Notes: generated by a model not told the origin, from the letters alone. DNA of 64,000 nt from an uncultured Nocardioides sp. (GCA_902805885.1 CADCUM010000086.1:1-64000); one strand, 5' to 3'. Positions 43,599-52,844 are shown, counted from the stretch's first letter. Numbers and translations: made by a program.

Positions 43599-44522
43599 TC
43601 ACTGCATCGTCCGGTTGCGGAAGACCTTGAGGGCGAGCGGCGCGAGCACCGCGGTGATGACCACGGTCCACAGCACCGTGAACAGCACCGGGTGCTGCAG
43701 CGGCAGGTGCGCGTCGGCGGGGGCCGGCGGCGTGTTGCCCCACAGCTCGCGGACGGCCTGCACGAGCGAGGACAGCGGGTTCCACTCGGTGATCGCTCGC
43801 AGCACGGTCCCCATGGACTCCGTCGGGGCGAACGCGTTCGAGAGGAACGTCAGGGGGAACATCGTGGTGAACATGACGCCGTTGACCGCCTCGACCGAGC
43901 GCATCGCCGACCCCACCAGGATCCCCACCCAGATCATCGCGAAGCCCCACAGCAGCAGCAGTCCGTAGGCCGCCACGGCGTCGAGGAACGACCCTCGGAT
44001 CCGCCAGCCGACGACCAGACCGGTCAGCGACATCACGATGATGCCGATGAACGAGTGGGTGAGGCTGGACATGCTGCGTCCCACCAGGATCGCCGCGGGG
44101 TTGATGGGCAACGACCGGAACCGGTCGACGATGCCCTTGTCGATGTCAGCGGTCAGGCCCAGCGCCACGATGAACGACGAGAACGCGATCGTCTGGCCCA
44201 TGATCCCGCCGAGCAGCCACTCGCGGTAGCCGGACGGCGCGGAGACCGCGATCGCGCCACCGAAGACGTAGGCGAAGAGCAGCACGAACATCACCGGCTG
44301 GATGGTGACGTCGAGCAGCATCTCCGGCATCCGCTTGATGTGGATGAGGTTGCGCCGGAAGATCGTCACGGACTGGTGCCACAACGAGGTACGCCGGATC
44401 TCGGGGCGCTCGAGGGCACCGGGCGACGCGGGACCCCGGGACGCAGACCCGTGGGACGCCGGTCCGTCGGACTCCGGTCCGTGGGACGCGGAGCCGGGTG
44501 ACGTGGGTGACGTGGTCGTCAT
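43599..44522 (-). CDS. ABC-2 type permease (DrrB-like)
   Basis: This 307-residue permease has six spans and an ABC-2 signature (FRSLPINPAAILVGRSMSS, MFPLTFLSNAFAPTESM). It forms an exporter with the ATPase gene upstream, whose stop it overlaps by 4 bp. Relatives export daunorubicin or other hydrophobic compounds. Residues 6-34 are a low-complexity Gly-Pro-Ser-His-Asp run, from a degenerate tandem DNA repeat around 44420-44510. The N-terminal extension may therefore vary between strains. Confidence 0.92.
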   Translation of the reverse strand: MTTTSPTSPGSASHGPESDGPASHGSASRGPASPGALERPEIRRTSLWHQSVTIFRRNLIHIKRMPEMLLDVTIQPVMFVLLFAYVFGGAIAVSAPSGYREWLLGGIMGQTIAFSSFIVALGLTADIDKGIVDRFRSLPINPAAILVGRSMSSLTHSFIGIIVMSLTGLVVGWRIRGSFLDAVAAYGLLLLWGFAMIWVGILVGSAMRSVEAVNGVMFTTMFPLTFLSNAFAPTESMGTVLRAITEWNPLSSLVQAVRELWGNTPPAPADAHLPLQHPVLFTVLWTVVITAVLAPLALKVFRNRTMQ

Positions 44523-45511
44523 GCGCTGACCTCCTCGGCCTCGGTGGCACCCGATCTCGACGCGGAGGTGTCCTCCGCGCGGTGTCCGGTCAGGTGCAGG
44601 AACACGTCGTCCAGGCTGGGCCGCTGGAGGCCCAGGTCGTCCAGGTCGATCCCGCTGTCGGCGAAGATCGCGGCGATGCGGGTGATGTCGGACAGGCCCT
44701 CGGCGGGAGCCGTGATGCGCCGGGCCGGCTCCTCGACGTGGACGTCGAGACCGGCGCTCCGGACGCGCTCGACGGCTGCCGGGAGGTCCTCGGCACGCGA
44801 GACCGTCACCACGAGGGACGCCTTGCCCGACGCGTCCTTGAGCTGGAGCGGGGTCCCCTGCGCGATGACCCGGCCACGGTCGATCACGACGATGTCGTCG
44901 GCGAGCTGGTCGGCCTCCTCGAGGTACTGCGTGGTCAGGAGCAGCGTCGTGCCGTCGCGCACCAGGTCGCGCAGCACGTCCCAGAGCTCCACTCGGCTGC
45001 GCGGGTCCAGCCCCGTCGTCGGCTCGTCGAGGAACAGCACCGGCGGCGTGGCGACGAGGCTGACCGCGAGGTCCAGCCGTCGCCGCATCCCGCCGGAGTA
45101 GGTCTTCACCACGCGCCCAGCGGCGTCGGTGAGGGAGAACCGCTCCAGCAGCTCGTCGCCGATCCGCCTGATCGTGGAGCGGTCCAGGCCGTAGAGGCTG
45201 CCGATCAGCCAGAGGTTCTCCTTGCCGGTCAGCAGCTCGTCCACCGTCGCCGACTGACCCGTGAGCCCCATCGACCTCCGCACGGCGGCCGGGTCGGCGA
45301 CGACGTCGTACCCCGCGACGCGCGCGGTCCCCCGCGTCGGCTTCGTGAGCGTGGTCATCATCCGCACCGTCGTCGTCTTGCCCGCGCCGTTGGGGCCCAG
45401 CAGGCCCAGCACCGATCCGCGTGGCACGGCGAACGTGACGCCGTCCACCGCTGTCGTCTCCCCGAACTGCTTGACCAGTCCGTCCGCCTCGATGGCGTAC
45501 TCCTCGTGCAC
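44519..45511 (-). CDS. ABC transporter ATP-binding protein (DrrA-like)
   Basis: This 330-residue ATPase has Walker A LLGPNGAGKTTTVR, Q-loop LTGQSATVDE, signature YSGGMRRRLDLA, Walker B VLFLDEPTTGLD and the switch His replaced by Gln in LLTTQYLEEAD, as in DrrA-type pumps. The C-terminal extension ends LQRPSLDDVFLHLTGHRAED, typical of DrrA. It powers the permease at 43599. It is divergent from the padR gene, which probably regulates it. Confidence 0.93.
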   Translation of the reverse strand: MHEEYAIEADGLVKQFGETTAVDGVTFAVPRGSVLGLLGPNGAGKTTTVRMMTTLTKPTRGTARVAGYDVVADPAAVRRSMGLTGQSATVDELLTGKENLWLIGSLYGLDRSTIRRIGDELLERFSLTDAAGRVVKTYSGGMRRRLDLAVSLVATPPVLFLDEPTTGLDPRSRVELWDVLRDLVRDGTTLLLTTQYLEEADQLADDIVVIDRGRVIAQGTPLQLKDASGKASLVVTVSRAEDLPAAVERVRSAGLDVHVEEPARRITAPAEGLSDITRIAAIFADSGIDLDDLGLQRPSLDDVFLHLTGHRAEDTSASRSGATEAEEVSA

Positions 45512-45545
45512 CCCGTGCTCCCCCGTCTGCTCCGGACCCCTGCGT

Positions 45546-45568
45546 GACTATTCCGATTAGGAAGACTA
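45546..45568. promoter_or_regulatory. Candidate operator between the ABC exporter and padR genes
   Basis: The 70-bp divergent gap is unusually A+T-rich for this genome. It contains an imperfect inverted repeat, GACTATTCC then 5 bp then GGAAGACT. It would suit binding by the PadR protein encoded next to it. Confidence 0.5.
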
Positions 45569-45581
45569 CTCTGACGCTGCC

Positions 45582-46187
45582 ATGAGTCAAGACCTCCCGG
45601 TCACCGGGTACGCGCTGCTCGGCCTGCTGACGTTCGGCGACGAGCTCACCGGCTACGAGCTCAAGCAGCGCGCCGACATCACGCTGCGCTTCTACTGGGT
45701 GTCCCCCGCGATGAGCCAGATCTACACCGAGCTGCGCCGGCTCACCGAGCACGGTCTCGTCGAGCCGAGGACGCGGCCCGACGGCGGCCGGGAGGTCACG
45801 ACGTACGCCATCACCGAGGCCGGCCGGGCCGCGCTCCGGAGCTGGATGGACACCACCCCGGCCGGGTTCCCCGTCCTCAAGCACACCGTGCTGCTGCGCC
45901 TGCTCATGGGCCACGCCGCGGAGCCGGGGCGGATCGCCGCCACGCTGGAGGAGTACGTCGCCGAGCTGGCGCAGGCGCGGGAGGTCCTCGCCGCGGTCCG
46001 CGAGATGCTGCGGGGGGCCGACGAGCCCGGCGAGCCGTTCCACTTCCCGGCCGTCGTCGCCGACTGGGGCCTGGACTACTTCGCCGCGGAGACCCAGCAC
46101 GCCCACCGGGCCCTGGGCCGCTTGGTACCGCGCTGCCCCACGCCGCCGGAGGACGCGGCAGGAGGGGTACCTAGGCTGCTCCGGTGA
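45582..46187 (+). CDS. PadR-family transcriptional regulator
   Basis: The 201-residue product has a PadR winged helix (GYALLGLLTFGDELTGYELK, MSQIYTELRRLTEHGLVE, residues 8-60) and the C-terminal Vir-like helical domain. It is divergent from a DrrAB-type exporter, the usual arrangement for an exporter controlled by ligand-sensing PadR. Its stop overlaps the GTG of the EamA gene by 4 bp, so the EamA transporter is made with it. Confidence 0.9.
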   Translation: MSQDLPVTGYALLGLLTFGDELTGYELKQRADITLRFYWVSPAMSQIYTELRRLTEHGLVEPRTRPDGGREVTTYAITEAGRAALRSWMDTTPAGFPVLKHTVLLRLLMGHAAEPGRIAATLEEYVAELAQAREVLAAVREMLRGADEPGEPFHFPAVVADWGLDYFAAETQHAHRALGRLVPRCPTPPEDAAGGVPRLLR

Positions 46188-47059
46188 CGTCCCGCCCCGC
46201 CCGCCCGCGCGTGGGGCCCGTCTGGCTGGTCCTCATCGGGATCGTGTCGGTCCAGGTCGGCGCGGCCGTCGCCAAGGGGCTCTTCGACGAGATCACCCCG
46301 ACCTCGATGGTGTGGCTGCGCCTGGTCACCAGCGCCCTCGTCCTGGCCGCCGTGGCGCGACCGCAGGTGCGCGGACGGTCCCGCCAGGACTGGCTGACGG
46401 TGCTCGGCTTCGGGGTGAGCCTGGGGGTGATGAACTGGGCGATCTACCAGTCGTTCGCGCGGATCCCCCTCGGCATCGCGGTCACCATCGAGTTCATCGG
46501 GCCGCTGGTGCTGGCCGTCGCCGGCTCCCGCCGGGCTCGCGACCTGCTCTGGGTCCTGCTCGCCGCCGTGGGCGTCGGCCTCCTCGGCTTCGAGCGCGCG
46601 GGACTGGACCCCGTGGGGATCGCCTTCGCCCTGCTCGCCGGCGCGGCGTGGGCGGCGTACATCCTGCTGAGCGCGAGCACCGGCCGCCGCTGGCCCGGGC
46701 TGGACGGGCTGGCCGTCGCGAGCGTCGTCGCGACCGCGTTGTTCACCGTCCCGGCCGTCCTCTCCGGCGGCACGACCCTGCTCGAGCCACGCGTCCTCGC
46801 GGTCGGGGCGCTCGTCGGGCTCCTCAGCTCCGTCATCCCCTACAGCTGCGAGCTGGTCGCCCTGCGCTCGCTGAGGCCCGCGGTCTTCGGCATCCTGATG
46901 AGCCTCGAGCCCGCTGCGGCGGCCCTGGCCGCCATCGTCGTGCTCGGAGAGCTGCTGGCCCCGCTGCAGTGGGCGGCGATCGCGTGCGTGGTGGTCGCGA
47001 GCGTGGGCGCGACGCGGGCCGGCGCGGGGCCCGCGCACAGCGAGCCGGCGCCCGACTGA
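46184..47059 (+). CDS. EamA/RhtA-type drug-metabolite transporter
   Basis: This 291-residue membrane protein has ten hydrophobic spans and two EamA halves, with family blocks WLRLVTSALVLAAVARP, IEFIGPLVLA and LEPAAAALAAIVVLGE. RhtA-like members export threonine/homoserine or other small metabolites. Its GTG start is coupled to the padR stop. The acidic and Pro-rich C-terminus is short. The substrate is unknown. Confidence 0.9.
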   Translation: MTSRPARPRVGPVWLVLIGIVSVQVGAAVAKGLFDEITPTSMVWLRLVTSALVLAAVARPQVRGRSRQDWLTVLGFGVSLGVMNWAIYQSFARIPLGIAVTIEFIGPLVLAVAGSRRARDLLWVLLAAVGVGLLGFERAGLDPVGIAFALLAGAAWAAYILLSASTGRRWPGLDGLAVASVVATALFTVPAVLSGGTTLLEPRVLAVGALVGLLSSVIPYSCELVALRSLRPAVFGILMSLEPAAAALAAIVVLGELLAPLQWAAIACVVVASVGATRAGAGPAHSEPAPD

Positions 47060-47102
47060 GGCCATCGGGCGGGGCTCACCTGGGCCCGGGCACAATCGCT
47101 GC

Positions 47103-48260
47103 ATGAGGCTCCGACTGGCCGCCCTGTCCCTGGCCCTGCTCCCCCTCGCCGCCTGCAGCGCCCAGGACGGCGACAAGGACGCCGACGCGAACGCCTCGGA
47201 CGTCCCGAGCGTCACCCAGCCCACCGAGACGACCGAGCAGCCCACGACGGGCCCGGACGGCGGCGACGACGGAGACGGCGGCGACGGCGGCGGCGGCGCT
47301 CCGCAGGCCACCACGATCGTCGAGGGCCTCGAGGTGCCGTGGGGCATCGACTTCCTCCCGGACGGCGACGCGGTGGTCACCGAGCGCGACTCCCGGCGCG
47401 TGCTGCGGGTGACGCCCGAGGGTGAGGTCACCGAGGTCGGCGAGATCGACGGGTCGACGTCGGGCGGGGAGGCCGGGCTCCTGGGCGTGGCCGTCTCCCC
47501 CGACTTCGACGAGGACCGCCTGGTCTACCTCTACGTCACGACCGAGGAGGACAACCGCATCCTCAAGGCGGAGCTCGACGGGGACGAGCTGGCCGAGCCG
47601 ATGGTGGTCCTGGCCGGGATCCCGCAGGGCTTCATCCACGACGGGGGCCGCCTCGCGTTCGGCCCGGACGGCCACCTCTACGCCTCCACCGGCGAGACCG
47701 GCACGCCGGACCTCGCCCAGGACCCCGACAGCCTCGGCGGCAAGATCCTCCGCATCACCACCGACGGCGAGCCCGCGCCCGGCAACCCCGACCCGGACTC
47801 CGAGGTGTGGACCAGTGGCCACCGCAACGTGCAGGGGCTCGCCTGGGACGAGGCCGACCGGCTGTGGGCGTCCGAGTTCGGCGACTCGACCTGGGACGAG
47901 CTCAACCGGATCGAGAAGGGCGGCGACTACGGGTGGCCGCAGGTCGAGGGCGCCGGGGGCGGCGGCGAGCTCGTCGACCCCCAGGTGGTGTGGCGGACCG
48001 ACGAGGCCTCGCCCAGCGGCCTGGCGTACGCCGACGGGCACCTGTGGATGGCGGGCCTGCGCGGCGAGCGGCTCTGGCGCATCGAGGTCACCGAGGACGG
48101 TGAGGCCGGCACGTCCCGCGCGTTCCTCGCAGGCGAGCACGGACGGCTGCGGACCGTGGTCGCAGCCCCGGACGGGTCGCTGTGGCTGACGACCTCCAAC
48201 CAGGACGGACGCGGCGAGCCCGCCCCCGGCGACGACCGCATCCTGCGCGTCACCCCCTGA
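47103..48260 (+). CDS. PQQ-dependent sugar dehydrogenase-type lipoprotein
   Basis: The 385-residue protein has a lipoprotein signal (Cys18 in LPLAAC), an Asp/Gly-rich linker and a six-bladed propeller of the soluble glucose dehydrogenase (GSDH) type. Typical blocks are EVPWGIDFLPDGDAVVTERD, GFIHDGGRLAFGPDGHLYAS, SGHRNVQGLAWDEADRLWAS and GDYGWPQ. It may oxidise sugars outside the cell with PQQ. No PQQ synthesis genes are in the window, so the cofactor may be scavenged or the protein may not be an oxidase. Confidence 0.88.
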   Translation: MRLRLAALSLALLPLAACSAQDGDKDADANASDVPSVTQPTETTEQPTTGPDGGDDGDGGDGGGGAPQATTIVEGLEVPWGIDFLPDGDAVVTERDSRRVLRVTPEGEVTEVGEIDGSTSGGEAGLLGVAVSPDFDEDRLVYLYVTTEEDNRILKAELDGDELAEPMVVLAGIPQGFIHDGGRLAFGPDGHLYASTGETGTPDLAQDPDSLGGKILRITTDGEPAPGNPDPDSEVWTSGHRNVQGLAWDEADRLWASEFGDSTWDELNRIEKGGDYGWPQVEGAGGGGELVDPQVVWRTDEASPSGLAYADGHLWMAGLRGERLWRIEVTEDGEAGTSRAFLAGEHGRLRTVVAAPDGSLWLTTSNQDGRGEPAPGDDRILRVTP

Positions 48261-48272
48261 GCAGCCCGCCCG

Positions 48273-49085
48273 TCACCCGGCGAGCACCGTGCCCGGCTGC
48301 ACGACCGCCCGGCGGGCGGCCCGGCGCAGCGTGGTGAGGATCGCCGGCCCCAGGACCACGACGGCGAGGCAGGACGTGACCGCCCGGCCGGTGTCCCAGC
48401 CCCCGGTCGAGGTCAGCAGCGTGTAGACGAGGAACCGGTGGGCGTTCTCCAGCACCGGCGCGCCGGCGACGTACGACAGCGAGCCCTCCTGCCCGGGCAC
48501 CACGACGCCGAGGGCGAACGGCCAGAAGCTGAGGTTCATCAGCATGCCGTAGGCGTAGGCGGCGACCACGGCGTACGCCGCCAGCATCGCGATCTCCCAG
48601 CGACCGTGCACCCGACGGGGCAGCAGCCCCGCCCCCATGCCCACCCAGGCGGCGCAGATCATCTGGAACGGCAGCCACGGCCCCACGCCGGCGGTCAGCA
48701 GCGCCGAGGCGAACAGCGAGGTGCAGCCCAGGACGAACCCGAACCCCGCCCCGAAGACCCGGCCGCTCAGGATGAGCAGGAAGAACACCAGCTCGATGCC
48801 TGCGGTGCCGGCCCCGAGGCCGCGCATCACGGCGTTGACCGCCGTGAGCACGCCGAGGACGGCCAGCACCCGGGCGTCCATCCCGCCCTCGGACATCTCG
48901 GCGAGGACGACCACCACGACCAGCGGCAGCAGGGCCAGGAACAGGAACGGCGGCTCGACACGCTGGCCGGGCTCGGCCTGCAGCAGCAGCGGCCAGCAGA
49001 GCATCATCAGCCCGGCCACCGTGGCCACGCCCAGGACGAGCGCCGTCCGCAGGCCGACCGGCAGGGCGACGGGGCGCTCGCTCAT
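48273..49085 (-). CDS. ECF transporter S component, probable cobalamin (CbrT-like)
   Basis: This 270-residue protein has seven or eight hydrophobic spans, such as GIELVFFLLILSGRVFGAGF and LPFQMICAAWVGMGAGLLP, a block typical of vitamin S components. It is the last gene of an operon with the fused ATPase and T protein and overlaps the ATPase stop by 4 bp. A cobalamin riboswitch controls the transcript from upstream, so cobalamin or a precursor is the likely substrate (inference from regulation). The ATG at 49085 fits the overlap. Confidence 0.85.
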   Translation of the reverse strand: MSERPVALPVGLRTALVLGVATVAGLMMLCWPLLLQAEPGQRVEPPFLFLALLPLVVVVVLAEMSEGGMDARVLAVLGVLTAVNAVMRGLGAGTAGIELVFFLLILSGRVFGAGFGFVLGCTSLFASALLTAGVGPWLPFQMICAAWVGMGAGLLPRRVHGRWEIAMLAAYAVVAAYAYGMLMNLSFWPFALGVVVPGQEGSLSYVAGAPVLENAHRFLVYTLLTSTGGWDTGRAVTSCLAVVVLGPAILTTLRRAARRAVVQPGTVLAG

Positions 49086-50677
49086 GCGCGCTCCTCCACC
49101 GGTCGGCCGGCGACGACCTCGTCGACGGTGAGCCACGGAGGGCCCAGCACCTTGGTCACCTGGGGCGCGAAGGACGGCGACTCGGCGAGCACCACGCGGG
49201 TCGGGCCCTGCGAGACGATCTCGCCCTCCGCGAGGACGACGACGTCGTCGGCCACGTGGGCCGCGAACTCGACGTCGTGGGTCGCGACGAGCACGGCCCG
49301 GCCCTCCGCGGCGAGGGCGGCGACGATCCGGGCGAGCTCGGTCTTGCCCGCGTAGTCGAGGCCGCGGGTCGGCTCGTCGAGGAGGAGCACGGGTGGGCGG
49401 GCGGTGAGCACCACCGCGAGCGCCAGGGAGAGCCGCTGACCCTCGGAGAGGTCACGCGGGTGCGTGGCGCGGTCGATGCCGGGGGCGAGGCGGTCGAGCA
49501 GCCCGCGGCACGTCCCCTCCTCGGCGCCCGCGCCGGCGTCGGCGGCCTCGCACTCCTCTGCCACGGTCTCGAGGTAGAGCAGGTCCGCCGCCGTCTGCGG
49601 CACCAGCCCGACGTGCTCGCGGCGTCGTGCCGCGGGCAGGTCGGCGGGATCCGCTCCGTCGACCGCCACGGCACCGCCGCGCCGCCGTCCGCTGCCCTGC
49701 AGCGCCCAGATCAGGCTGGACTTGCCGGACCCGTTGCGGCCCATGAGCACGGTCACGCGACCCGCGCCCAGCTCGAGGTCGAGGTCTCGCACGGCCGCGT
49801 GCCGGCCGTGGACGACGGTCACCCCCCGCGCCGTGAGGACGGCAGCGGGCGAGGTCCGCGTCGGGTCGGCGGGCGGTGGCGGGAGCACCATCCCGCGTGC
49901 CCGCCGCCGGGCGTCGCGCACGGTCAGCGGGAGGGGGGACCACCCGGCTGCCCGGCCCAGCTCCACCAGGGGCGGCGCGACGGGCGAGTCCGCCAGCACG
50001 ACCTCGGGCGCGTCCACGGTGACGCCGCCGTCCCCCGTGAGCAGGCACAGGCGGTCGGCGAACGGCACGACCCGCTCGAGGCGGTGCTCGGCGAGCAGCA
50101 CCGTCAGCCCGAGGTCCTGGACGAGCCGGGTGATGGTCGCCAGGACGTCCTCGGCCGCCGTCGGGTCCAGGGCGGAGGTCGGCTCGTCGAGGACCAGGAC
50201 CCGGGGGTGGGCGGTGAGGACGGAGCCGATCGCGACACGCTGCTGCTGCCCGCCCGACAGGGTGCGGAGCGCCCTGGACCGGAGGTCGGCGATGCCGAGC
50301 AGGTCGAGCGTCTCCTCGACCCGTCGGCGCATCGTCGCGGGCGGCACGCCCTGCTGCTCCATCCCGTAGGCGAGCTCCTCCTCGACGGTGTCGGTCACGA
50401 ACCCCGCCAGCGGGTCCTGCCCGACGTACCCCACGACGTGGGCCCGCTCCCGGGGCGCCTGGTGGACGATGCTGCTCCCGTCGAGCAGGACGTCGCCCGA
50501 CAGCACGCCGCCGGTGAACCGCGGCACCAGGCCGGTGACGACGCCGAGCAGCGTGGACTTGCCCACGCCGGTGCGCCCGGCGACGAGCACGAGCTCGCCC
50601 TCGTCGAGCGTGAGGTCGACGTGCCGCAGCACGCGGCGGCCGTCGTAGGCGAAGGAGACGTCCCGGAGCTCGATCAT
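49082..50677 (-). CDS. ECF transporter ATPase with two fused ATP-binding domains
   Basis: The 531-residue protein carries two ABC domains. Domain 1 has Walker A AGRTGVGKSTLLG, signature RTLSGGQQQRVA and Walker B VLVLDEPTSALD. Domain 2 has MGRNGSGKSSLIWAL, signature RDLSEGQRLSLA and VLLLDEPTRGLD. Both retain catalytic Glu and switch His. Most ECF systems use two genes, ecfA and ecfA', so this is a natural fusion. It is coupled by ATGA overlaps to the T gene upstream and the S gene downstream. Confidence 0.93.
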   Translation of the reverse strand: MIELRDVSFAYDGRRVLRHVDLTLDEGELVLVAGRTGVGKSTLLGVVTGLVPRFTGGVLSGDVLLDGSSIVHQAPRERAHVVGYVGQDPLAGFVTDTVEEELAYGMEQQGVPPATMRRRVEETLDLLGIADLRSRALRTLSGGQQQRVAIGSVLTAHPRVLVLDEPTSALDPTAAEDVLATITRLVQDLGLTVLLAEHRLERVVPFADRLCLLTGDGGVTVDAPEVVLADSPVAPPLVELGRAAGWSPLPLTVRDARRRARGMVLPPPPADPTRTSPAAVLTARGVTVVHGRHAAVRDLDLELGAGRVTVLMGRNGSGKSSLIWALQGSGRRRGGAVAVDGADPADLPAARRREHVGLVPQTAADLLYLETVAEECEAADAGAGAEEGTCRGLLDRLAPGIDRATHPRDLSEGQRLSLALAVVLTARPPVLLLDEPTRGLDYAGKTELARIVAALAAEGRAVLVATHDVEFAAHVADDVVVLAEGEIVSQGPTRVVLAESPSFAPQVTKVLGPPWLTVDEVVAGRPVEERA

Positions 50678-51804
50678 GCCGCCACCTCCGCGGGTCGCGC
50701 GGCCTCGCGCGGCCCTGCGGCCGGCTGGGCGAGCGCGGTCGCCGGCACCGGGGTCGCCACCGCCGGCAGCAGCCCGACCAGCCCCACCGCGAGCGCCAGC
50801 GGCGACAGGTACGGCGCGCCGTCCACGGTCGGGTAGGCGACGGCGACCTGGCTCTGCGCGAGCCAGGCGGCCAGGACGGCGACCACGACCCCCGTGGCGA
50901 CGGTGACGAGCTCGGGGCCGCGCCAGGGGTCGGGGCGGTAGCGGGTGCGGCCGACCCGGCGCCCGGCGTGCGCCATGCCGAGCGCGGCCACGACGAGCGA
51001 ACCCGCCAGCACCGGCCACGCCAGGACACGCGGAGCGGTGGGGTCGAGCCAGGCGTACGTCCCCACGCAGACGCCGCACAGGGCGCCGACGAGCAGGACG
51101 CCGGTGAGCCGCCGCTCCCCCGCCGTCGCGCCGCCGGAGCGGCCGTACCCCCGGGTGTCCATCCCCGCGGCCAGCGCCAGGCTCCGCTCGAGGGCGTCCT
51201 CCAGCACCGGGACCAGGAACCGCCGCAGCCGGGCCACCCGTCCGCTGGCGCCGCCCCGCAGCGCCTGCGCCGCTCGTACGCGCTGCGCGCTCTCGGCGAG
51301 CTGGGGCACCACCGTCACCGCCACCACGAGCACGGTCCCGACCTCGTAGAGCGCCGGCGGCACGCTGGCCAGCACCCGCTTGGGGTTGGCCAACGAGTTG
51401 GCGGCGCCCACCACGAGGATGATCGTGCCCAGCCGCAGCCCGTCGTAGAGGCCGGCGAGCAGTGCCTCGCTGGTCACGGGGCCGAGCAGCCGGATGCCGG
51501 CTGCCCAGCTCGGCAGAGGGACCTCGGGCAGGTCCAGCAGGACCGTGCCGACCTCCTGGCCGCCGAAGAGGATCCTGAAGAGCACCCGCACCACGACGGT
51601 GACGAGCGCCAGCAGGGCGTAGAGCCGGAACGAGCGACCGTAGGGATGACCCGACCGACGTTGCAGCACGACCACGGTCGCCGTCCCGGCGAGGGCGAGC
51701 AGGAGCAGCGGGTTGGTGGTCATCGACGCCGCCGCGGCCAGACCCAGCGCCCACGCCCACCAGGCCAGGGGGTGGAGGTCCCTCGGCAGGGTCGGTGGGT
51801 TCAT
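50674..51804 (-). CDS. ECF transporter transmembrane T protein (CbiQ/EcfT)
   Basis: This 376-residue membrane protein has at least eight spans, more than usual for EcfT. The coupling helices carry ESAQRVRAAQALRGGASGRV and ALAAGMDTRGYGRSGGA, the conserved EcfT motifs that contact the ATPase. The C-terminal 100 residues add two extra spans and an Ala/Pro tail. It is the first transporter gene after the secreted stalk protein and overlaps the ATPase start by 4 bp. It is not the biotin T protein, which is at 6986. Confidence 0.9.
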   Translation of the reverse strand: MNPPTLPRDLHPLAWWAWALGLAAAASMTTNPLLLLALAGTATVVVLQRRSGHPYGRSFRLYALLALVTVVVRVLFRILFGGQEVGTVLLDLPEVPLPSWAAGIRLLGPVTSEALLAGLYDGLRLGTIILVVGAANSLANPKRVLASVPPALYEVGTVLVVAVTVVPQLAESAQRVRAAQALRGGASGRVARLRRFLVPVLEDALERSLALAAGMDTRGYGRSGGATAGERRLTGVLLVGALCGVCVGTYAWLDPTAPRVLAWPVLAGSLVVAALGMAHAGRRVGRTRYRPDPWRGPELVTVATGVVVAVLAAWLAQSQVAVAYPTVDGAPYLSPLALAVGLVGLLPAVATPVPATALAQPAAGPREAARPAEVAA

Positions 51805-51834
51805 GCCGTCGGCCCGGTCATTGTCCAGACGCTC

Positions 51835-52842
51835 TCAGACGCCCCGCCGCCGCCGGGCGAGCACGGCGCTGCCCGCCGCGGCCGCGCCGAGCAGGCCGAG
51901 GACGCCCCAGGACGCCCAGGTCGGGACCCGCGTCGGCTCGTCCTCCGCGGCCTCCGTCGGCGGCACCTCGGACCCGACGCCGGCGAGCGGGTCGGTGGAG
52001 TCGCTCCCGGGGTCCTGCTGGGAGTCCTGCTCGTCACCAGGCGCCGGCTCGGGCCGGTCCTCACGCTTCCCACCCCGCGGGGACCGTGCCTTCGAGGGGC
52101 GCGCCTTCGCCGGCCCGGGGGACGCGCTCGGCGTGGCGTCGGACGACGGCTGCGGCGTGGCGGAGGGAGAGTCCGACGGGACCGGGGGCTGGGTGGAGGG
52201 GCTCGGGGACGGGGTCCTCGCAGGGGTCGAGGAGGGAGTCGGAGAGGGAGTCGGAACGGGAGTCGGGGACGGGCTCCGGGACGGGCTCCTGGACGGGCTC
52301 GGGGACGCAGTCGGAGACGGGGTGGACTTCTCGGTCACAGGTGCTCCGACACCCGGCGGGACGGCACCGTCGGTGCGGCCCTGCTGCCAGGACCACGCCA
52401 CCGAGCCGCCGTCGGGCACCGTGAGGCCCCCCACGCTCTGCGAGGAGTAGGTCCACGACGCGCTGCTGCCCTCGGACCACCACAGCCCCCAGTACGCGTC
52501 GGCCGGGGAGGTGTTGACGCAGGGGTCGGAGGTCGGGGCCCCATTGACGCGGCACACGAAGCCCGGTTGACGGGTGGCGTACGACAGCGCGACGCCGGCG
52601 CTCTCGAAGATGGACGCGGCGCTCCGTCCGCCGCCGCCGGGCGCGCAGCCGGTGACGATGCCGCCGCCGAGCTCGCGGTAGTCCACCACCACGCTCACAC
52701 CGCCGGATCCGGAGCAGGTCGCAGCTGTCGCGGCGGGAGCGAGGCTCGGCGCGAGCAGCCCCGGCCCGGCGACGAGCCAGACGGCGAGGGTCACCGCACG
52801 CACGGTGGCGCCGGCCGATCGGCGGGGAGTGGGCGAGCTCAT
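51835..52842 (-). CDS. Secreted, membrane-anchored protein with a transcobalamin C-terminal-like (DUF4430-like) domain
   Basis: The 335-residue product has a signal peptide (1-42). A domain at about 43-155 contains four Cys (43, 66, 97, 108), SAASIFESAGVALSY, GFVCRVNGAPTSDPCVN, YWGLWWSEGSSASWTYSS and PDGGSVAWSWQQG. A Pro/Ser/Thr stalk of about 130 residues follows, then a span (308-328) and an ARRRRGV anchor. The order 'SIFE..AGV', 'INGxP..C', 'YWxxW' and 'PdGxxxxW' resembles DUF4430, the fold of the beta domain of intrinsic factor/transcobalamin. That match is by eye. A cobalamin riboswitch precedes the gene and the ECF genes follow it by 30 bp. Confidence 0.72.
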   Translation of the reverse strand: MSSPTPRRSAGATVRAVTLAVWLVAGPGLLAPSLAPAATAATCSGSGGVSVVVDYRELGGGIVTGCAPGGGGRSAASIFESAGVALSYATRQPGFVCRVNGAPTSDPCVNTSPADAYWGLWWSEGSSASWTYSSQSVGGLTVPDGGSVAWSWQQGRTDGAVPPGVGAPVTEKSTPSPTASPSPSRSPSRSPSPTPVPTPSPTPSSTPARTPSPSPSTQPPVPSDSPSATPQPSSDATPSASPGPAKARPSKARSPRGGKREDRPEPAPGDEQDSQQDPGSDSTDPLAGVGSEVPPTEAAEDEPTRVPTWASWGVLGLLGAAAAGSAVLARRRRGV

Positions 52843-52844
52843 CG

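Noticed and set aside
52190-52330. Repetitive GGGAGTCGG-like stretch that might be a minisatellite or CRISPR-like array
   Set aside because: It encodes the Pro/Ser/Thr stalk of the membrane-anchored protein in frame. Units are short, irregular and have no spacers.
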